From RZYP01 sp964386405 (GTDB lineage: Bacteria; Bacillota; Negativicutes; Acidaminococcales; Acidaminococcaceae): DNA of 10,978 nt. Positions within the stretch are counted from its first letter, which is position 1; the number at the start of each line of letters is the position of its first letter. The translations under genes and the position numbers were made by a program. Positions 8,015-10,978 of the stretch are shown one piece after another. The notes beneath the pieces were generated by a model. That model worked only from the letters and a program-made list of their open reading frames with translations. It searched no databases and had not been told where the DNA came from. The stretch spans positions 1-10,978 of the forward strand of contig CAYLRW010000053.1 of the NCBI GenBank assembly GCA_964386405.1, given 5' to 3'.

Positions 8015-9673
8015 CTACATTCTTTCCGGTGCCGAGATGCCTAAAACATTAAGTGCATGCTTAAGCACATGCTGCACAGCAACAACAAGGAGCAGCCTTG
8101 CCTGCTGTACTTCTGGTTCTACCCCAAGAATACGGCATTGATTATAGAAAGAATGGAATAAACTTGCTAGTTCATAAACATAATGTGCTACACGATGCGG
8201 TGCTCTTTCTTTCGCTGCCGCAGCAATTAATTCCGGATACTCACCAAGCTTTTTGATAAGATCAATCTCCACTTCCGCAGTCAAGGCAGTAAGTGGTGAT
8301 TTCTCATCTATAGCAATATTTTCTTCGGCTATTTGCCTTAAAATACTGCAGATACGCGCATAGGCATACTGCACATAATAAACAGGATTATCACTTGATT
8401 TTTCTGTTGCCAGTGTCAGGTCAAAATCAAGCTGACTGTCAATTGAACGCATAATGAAGAAGAAACGTGCCGCATCAGTGCCGACTTCTTCAATTAACTC
8501 ATTGAGCGTAACGCTTTGGCCGGTACGTTTGGACATTTTCACCAGTTCGCCATTACGGTAAAGACTAACCATTTGCAGAATAAGAACTTCCAGTTGTTCC
8601 GGCTTGTAGCCTAAAGCACCAACAGCGGCCTTCATACGTGCAATATAGCCATGATGGTCGGCACCCCATAAATTGATGACATGGTCGAAACCGCGTTCAA
8701 ATTTATCCCTGTGATAAGCTATATCTGCCGCCAAATAAGTAGGTATGCCGTTATCACGAATAACAACACGGTCTTTATCATCACCGTATTCCGTGGATTT
8801 CAGCCATAAAGCGCCGTCTTTTTCATACATATAGCCACGTTCCAGCAAATAATCACAGGCAGCTTTGATACGCCCTTCCTCATGTAAGGTTTTTTCACTG
8901 AACCAGACATCAAAATCAACATTAAAGGCCTGCAGGTCTTCCTTCAGCGCTGCCAGTTTTTCCTTCAAAGCCAAAGTTTTAAATTCATGCAGACGGTCTT
9001 CCTCTTCCATTTGCATAAACTTATCACCATATATTTTCACAATACGTTTAGCAGTATCAATGATATCAACACCATGATAGCCGTTTTCCGGAAATTCGCA
9101 TTCCACACCCATAAGCGCCAGATACCTGGCATTAACAGAAGCAGCCAGATTTTCAATCTGATTACCGGCATCATTTATATAATATTCACGCGTAACATCA
9201 TAGCCGGCAGCCTTCATGAGATTAGCAAGTGCGCTGCCCACAGCAGCACCGCGTCCATGTCCGACATGTAAAGGTCCTGTTGGATTAGCGCTGACATATT
9301 CGAGTTGAATTTTCTCCGGATTTTCTTGTTGCAAATTGCCATAAGCATCGCCTTGAGCAAGAATATTGCTGAGCAAGCTATAAATCCAATCCTGCTTTAA
9401 ATAAAAATTAATAAAGCCAGGGCCGGCTATTTCTGTTTTATCAATATAGGCACAATTCAGGTTATCAGCTACCGCCTGGGCAACCATCCTCGGATTACAC
9501 TTCAGGCTGCGGGCAGCCTGCATAGCAAAGTTAGTAGCAAAATCACCAAATTCCTTTTGTGGCGGCACTTCTAATACAACTGTCGGCAATTCACCGGCTT
9601 TAACTGTTCCGGCCTCAATCGCTCTTTGTGCCGCATCCTTAATGCTTTGTGCCAATATTTCCTTAATGTTCAC
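8015..9673 (-). CDS. argS: Arginyl-tRNA synthetase
   Basis: This class I aminoacyl-tRNA synthetase charges tRNA-Arg with arginine in an ATP-dependent, tRNA-dependent reaction in the cytoplasm. With the GTG start at 9673 it has 552 residues, the usual size. In order it shows the N-terminal Add-1 domain (about 1-85, tRNA D-loop recognition), the HIGH motif as HVGH (136-139, in SANPTGPLHVGHGRGA), the KMSKS-loop variant KMSKRTG (379-385), and the C-terminal DALR anticodon-binding domain (about 430-552). A longer frame opens at TTG 9691, but that codon is next to the Shine-Dalgarno GAGGAGG (9689-9683), which is 9 nt before GTG 9673. The latter is therefore the start. The first 11 nt overlap the end of the DUF1934 gene, indicating co-transcription. 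Confidence 0.97.
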   Translation of the reverse strand: MNIKEILAQSIKDAAQRAIEAGTVKAGELPTVVLEVPPQKEFGDFATNFAMQAARSLKCNPRMVAQAVADNLNCAYIDKTEIAGPGFINFYLKQDWIYSLLSNILAQGDAYGNLQQENPEKIQLEYVSANPTGPLHVGHGRGAAVGSALANLMKAAGYDVTREYYINDAGNQIENLAASVNARYLALMGVECEFPENGYHGVDIIDTAKRIVKIYGDKFMQMEEEDRLHEFKTLALKEKLAALKEDLQAFNVDFDVWFSEKTLHEEGRIKAACDYLLERGYMYEKDGALWLKSTEYGDDKDRVVIRDNGIPTYLAADIAYHRDKFERGFDHVINLWGADHHGYIARMKAAVGALGYKPEQLEVLILQMVSLYRNGELVKMSKRTGQSVTLNELIEEVGTDAARFFFIMRSIDSQLDFDLTLATEKSSDNPVYYVQYAYARICSILRQIAEENIAIDEKSPLTALTAEVEIDLIKKLGEYPELIAAAAKERAPHRVAHYVYELASLFHSFYNQCRILGVEPEVQQARLLLVVAVQHVLKHALNVLGISAPERM

Positions 9674-10103
9674 CCTTGTTTTCCTCCTCAATCACAATCT
9701 TCAAACTGATTTCATTAGGTACATCTTCCCCTATTTCAGTACTATATTCAACGCATAACTTCCAACTATCATCGTCGCGCGTAATAGCGATATTTTTTGT
9801 TTTAACAACAACAGGAATGTCCATATAAGGAGTTTTGTATAAACTATTGTCAATGAAGCCAAAAGCAAATTCCTGCCTGTGTTCCAGCTTGCCATGCCTC
9901 AATATAACTACGCGTTCCATATCCCACTTAATCGTTGTTTTGGTACCTTCAAGGCCGGTAGCTGCTGTTTCTTCATAAACAACATAGAATTTTTCGTCAC
10001 GCTCGGTCATCTGTCCAAAGAAAATCGTCTGCAGACAATCATCTTCATTCAGTCCTTTGGCATGACTTTCAATAGTAATTTTAACCGGCTGCAATGTTTT
10101 CAC
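9663..10103 (-). CDS. DUF1934 (YwiB-like) beta-barrel protein
   Basis: This is a 146-residue soluble protein that looks like the DUF1934/YwiB family, small calycin-like beta-barrels of unknown function. The support is its length, the alternation of short beta strands (for example KFYVVYEET, TTIKWDMERVVILRHG, KNIAITRDDD, EISLKIVIEE), and its place immediately before argS, as ywiB in B. subtilis. No catalytic motif or signal peptide is seen. The GTG start at 10103 has no Shine-Dalgarno at a normal distance. It overlaps the stop of a short upstream ORF as GTGA, which suggests translational coupling. A TTG at 10094 with GGAG 8 nt upstream is the main alternative start (143 residues). The 3' end overlaps argS by 11 nt. 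Family assignment is by resemblance and context, not by a decisive motif. Confidence 0.82.
   Translation of the reverse strand: MKTLQPVKITIESHAKGLNEDDCLQTIFFGQMTERDEKFYVVYEETAATGLEGTKTTIKWDMERVVILRHGKLEHRQEFAFGFIDNSLYKTPYMDIPVVVKTKNIAITRDDDSWKLCVEYSTEIGEDVPNEISLKIVIEEENKGEH
9683..9689 (-). promoter_or_regulatory. Ribosome binding site deciding the argS start
   Basis: GAGGAGG lies within the last codons of the DUF1934 gene, 9 nt before GTG 9673. The in-frame TTG at 9691 would have to be read through this element and adds only an unlikely RRKTR extension. Confidence 0.8.
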
Positions 10104-10267
10104 TCCACATAACGAGAGAAGCCTGCCACCCTTTCATCATCGAAAACCATGTTGAAAAGAAAAGGAGCAAGCCCTCCGAAATAATCATTTATAATTTGTA
10201 TAGCTTCAAAAGCTTTTGGCTCCGCAGGAAAAACTTCCTTCAGGCTAAGCCTCGACGGGATTGCCAA
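10100..10267 (-). CDS. Short unrecognised ORF coupled to the DUF1934 gene
   Basis: This is a 55-residue open frame from TTG 10267 to TGA 10100 (MAIPSRLSLKEVFPAEPKAF..., ending RVAGFSRYVE). The composition looks like a folded protein, with a possible amphipathic helix around EPKAFEAIQIINDYF and a hydrophobic stretch at GGLAPFLFNMVF. Its stop overlaps the GTG of the next gene in the sequence GTGA, the classic coupling arrangement, and it fills an otherwise empty gap. Weak points: the start is uncertain, there is no good Shine-Dalgarno before TTG 10267, and the predicted transcription start is only about 7 nt upstream, so translation would be nearly leaderless. A shorter version from ATG 10150 would make a 16-residue leader peptide. 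I do not recognise the family; it could also be a gene remnant. Confidence 0.45.
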   Translation of the reverse strand: MAIPSRLSLKEVFPAEPKAFEAIQIINDYFGGLAPFLFNMVFDDERVAGFSRYVE

Positions 10268-10280
10268 AATTTCTTTATTT

Positions 10281-10309
10281 ATTATATATGATACTTCTAT
10301 TTTCTACAA
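10281..10309 (-). promoter_or_regulatory. Promoter for the DUF1934-argS-pyrG operon
   Basis: A perfect -10 TATAAT (10286-10281) lies 17 nt downstream of TTGTAG (10309-10304; 3/6 match). The sequence around it is AT-rich and sits between the upstream terminator (ends 10386) and the short ORF, where an operon promoter is needed. The predicted transcription start is near 10274. The stretch 10310-10385 is AT-rich and I see nothing else in it. Confidence 0.55.
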
Positions 10310-10385
10310 GCATAAGAAGACTTTTTTCTTTTTATTTACTAAGAGCTTTTGCGGTAAATATGTACGACCTTTTTAGGACTTTATC

Positions 10386-10422
10386 AAAAAAAAGTACCCA
10401 CTGTCTGAAGCAGCGGGTACTT
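10386..10422 (-). terminator. Intrinsic terminator of the 156-residue protein gene
   Basis: AAGTACCC (10422-10415 on minus) pairs with GGGTACTT (10399-10392). The stem is extended inward by GCTG/CAGT (one G-U pair) around a 7-nt loop, and a run of eight T (10393-10386) follows. The hairpin starts 6 nt after the stop codon of the gene at 10429. It is the clearest terminator in the window. Confidence 0.93.
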
Positions 10423-10428
10423 ATCCCT

Positions 10429-10899
10429 TTAACGCATATTTTCGATAAAATCTTCAAAACCGTCGACAAGTATTGGGTGACCTGTGCAGCGCAAATCGCG
10501 CACTGACGACCCATAAACTTCGGAAAAAGCATCACCGACTTCTATGCTTAGTCCTTCTTTACGATATTCTTCCATCATTTTCACAATAAATTTATTCATT
10601 TCATAGGTTTTATTGCCTTCGGCATCTGTCTTGACTTTGACATTGACCGGAATAATACGGGTTTCCGGTTCATATCTTTCGACAGTAACATCCCAGCCAC
10701 CGGGAATTGGTGGTTGGCGCTTGGCTAAGATCATATATTCAGGTGTAAAACCCACATAAGCTTCCAAAGCATTGCTGAGTTTTGCTTTTTTAACAGGATA
10801 TCCGTTGGCGGCTCCCCATTTGACTATTTCATCACAAATTTCATTGTTATGAATCACGCTTGAAAAGGTAGCTGTTGCCAGAATTTCGTTTTCAGCCAT
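10429..10899 (-). CDS. Conserved-looking protein of unknown function, 156 residues
   Basis: I do not recognise this protein. It starts MAENEILATATFSSVIHNNE and ends FEDFIENMR. It has no signal peptide or membrane segment, is acidic, and appears to be soluble and mixed alpha/beta. Visible features are a Pro/Gly-rich turn RQPPIPGGWD (61-70), a strand-rich part IIPVNVKVKT (82-91), a helical stretch NKFIVKMMEEYRKEG (102-116) and two cysteines (22 and 138). The start ATG 10899 has GGGAGG at 10914-10909, 9 nt upstream. The longer frame from TTG 10905 would be only 3 nt from that site. It has its own promoter candidate and a strong terminator, so it seems to be a single-gene transcript, well translated and independent of the argS operon. 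Confidence 0.88.
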   Translation of the reverse strand: MAENEILATATFSSVIHNNEICDEIVKWGAANGYPVKKAKLSNALEAYVGFTPEYMILAKRQPPIPGGWDVTVERYEPETRIIPVNVKVKTDAEGNKTYEMNKFIVKMMEEYRKEGLSIEVGDAFSEVYGSSVRDLRCTGHPILVDGFEDFIENMR

Positions 10900-10931
10900 T
10901 ACCAATAACCTCCCGTTTCTAAACTCCTATC

Positions 10932-10963
10932 ATTTTATATCATTTTGCTTATTTTTTCAACAA
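10932..10963 (-). promoter_or_regulatory. Candidate promoter of the 156-residue protein gene
   Basis: Two overlapping readings are possible: TTGAAA (10960-10955) with TAAAAT (10937-10932) at 17 nt, or TTGTTG (10963-10958) with TATAAA (10939-10934) at 18 nt. Either places the transcription start about 25 nt before ATG 10899, leaving room for the Shine-Dalgarno. An inverted repeat overlaps the -35 region. Confidence 0.5.
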
Positions 10964-10970
10964 AGCAAAA
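10943..10970. repeat. 8-bp inverted repeat over the -35 region
   Basis: TTTTGCTT (10943-10950) and AAGCAAAA (10963-10970) are perfect inverted copies separated by 12 nt. Neither strand shows the T run of a terminator after it. Its position across the candidate -35 is that expected of a repressor operator, but AT-rich sequence gives such repeats by chance fairly often. Confidence 0.4.
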
Positions 10971-10978
10971 CTTTAAAA

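Noticed and set aside
10124..10134. AAAGGGTGGCA on the minus strand upstream of DUF1934-argS, resembling the T-box core AGGGTGGNACC.
   Set aside because: The ACC that completes the T-box core is absent (CAGGC follows), no terminator/antiterminator pair follows, and the leader from the predicted start is only about 140 nt. The match also falls inside the short ORF.
1..10978. Search for an undescribed mobile, defence or biosynthetic system.
   Set aside because: All large frames are recognised housekeeping genes or one unknown short gene. No transposase, integrase, long repeats, CRISPR-like spacing, toxin-antitoxin pair or shift in base composition was seen.

Overview
The window is an ordinary-looking housekeeping segment in which every supported gene lies on the minus strand. 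The organism is probably a Firmicute-type bacterium of moderate GC. The reasons are strong AGGAGG-like Shine-Dalgarno sites, a DUF1934 (YwiB-like) gene directly upstream of argS as in Bacillus, pyrG following argS, a class II GlpX fructose-bisphosphatase, and mfd followed by a SpoVB/MurJ-type flippase. I lean toward the Negativicutes (Acidaminococcus/Phascolarctobacterium relatives). That is an impression from gene order and protein style, not something the sequence proves.

In the direction of transcription (right to left) the layout is as follows. (1) 10978-10386: an unrecognised 156-residue protein with its own promoter, an inverted repeat over the -35 region, and a strong intrinsic terminator. 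(2) 10309-6303: a promoter followed by a short unrecognised ORF (55 codons), a DUF1934/YwiB-like gene, argS and pyrG. The first three genes overlap by a few bases, and the block ends in a GC-rich hairpin. (3) 6261-4667: a promoter with a perfect TATAAT, then sppA and a five-helix YIP1-family membrane protein. (4) 4659-3534: glpX with a candidate promoter and a hairpin terminator. (5) 3601-1: mfd with a candidate promoter overlapping the glpX terminator region, then the first 54 codons of a polysaccharide/lipid flippase that runs off the window.

Functionally the genes cover arginyl-tRNA charging, CTP synthesis, membrane-protein and signal-peptide turnover, gluconeogenesis, transcription-coupled DNA repair and probably envelope precursor export. 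Several start codons were moved from the longest open frame because the Shine-Dalgarno position decides them: argS GTG at 9673, sppA ATG at 6174, YIP1 ATG at 5233, and the 156-residue protein ATG at 10899.

I found no mobile element, CRISPR array, tRNA/rRNA gene, phage gene or defence system. The most unusual item is the short ORF ending in a GTGA stop/start overlap with the DUF1934 gene, which itself has no well-placed Shine-Dalgarno site.
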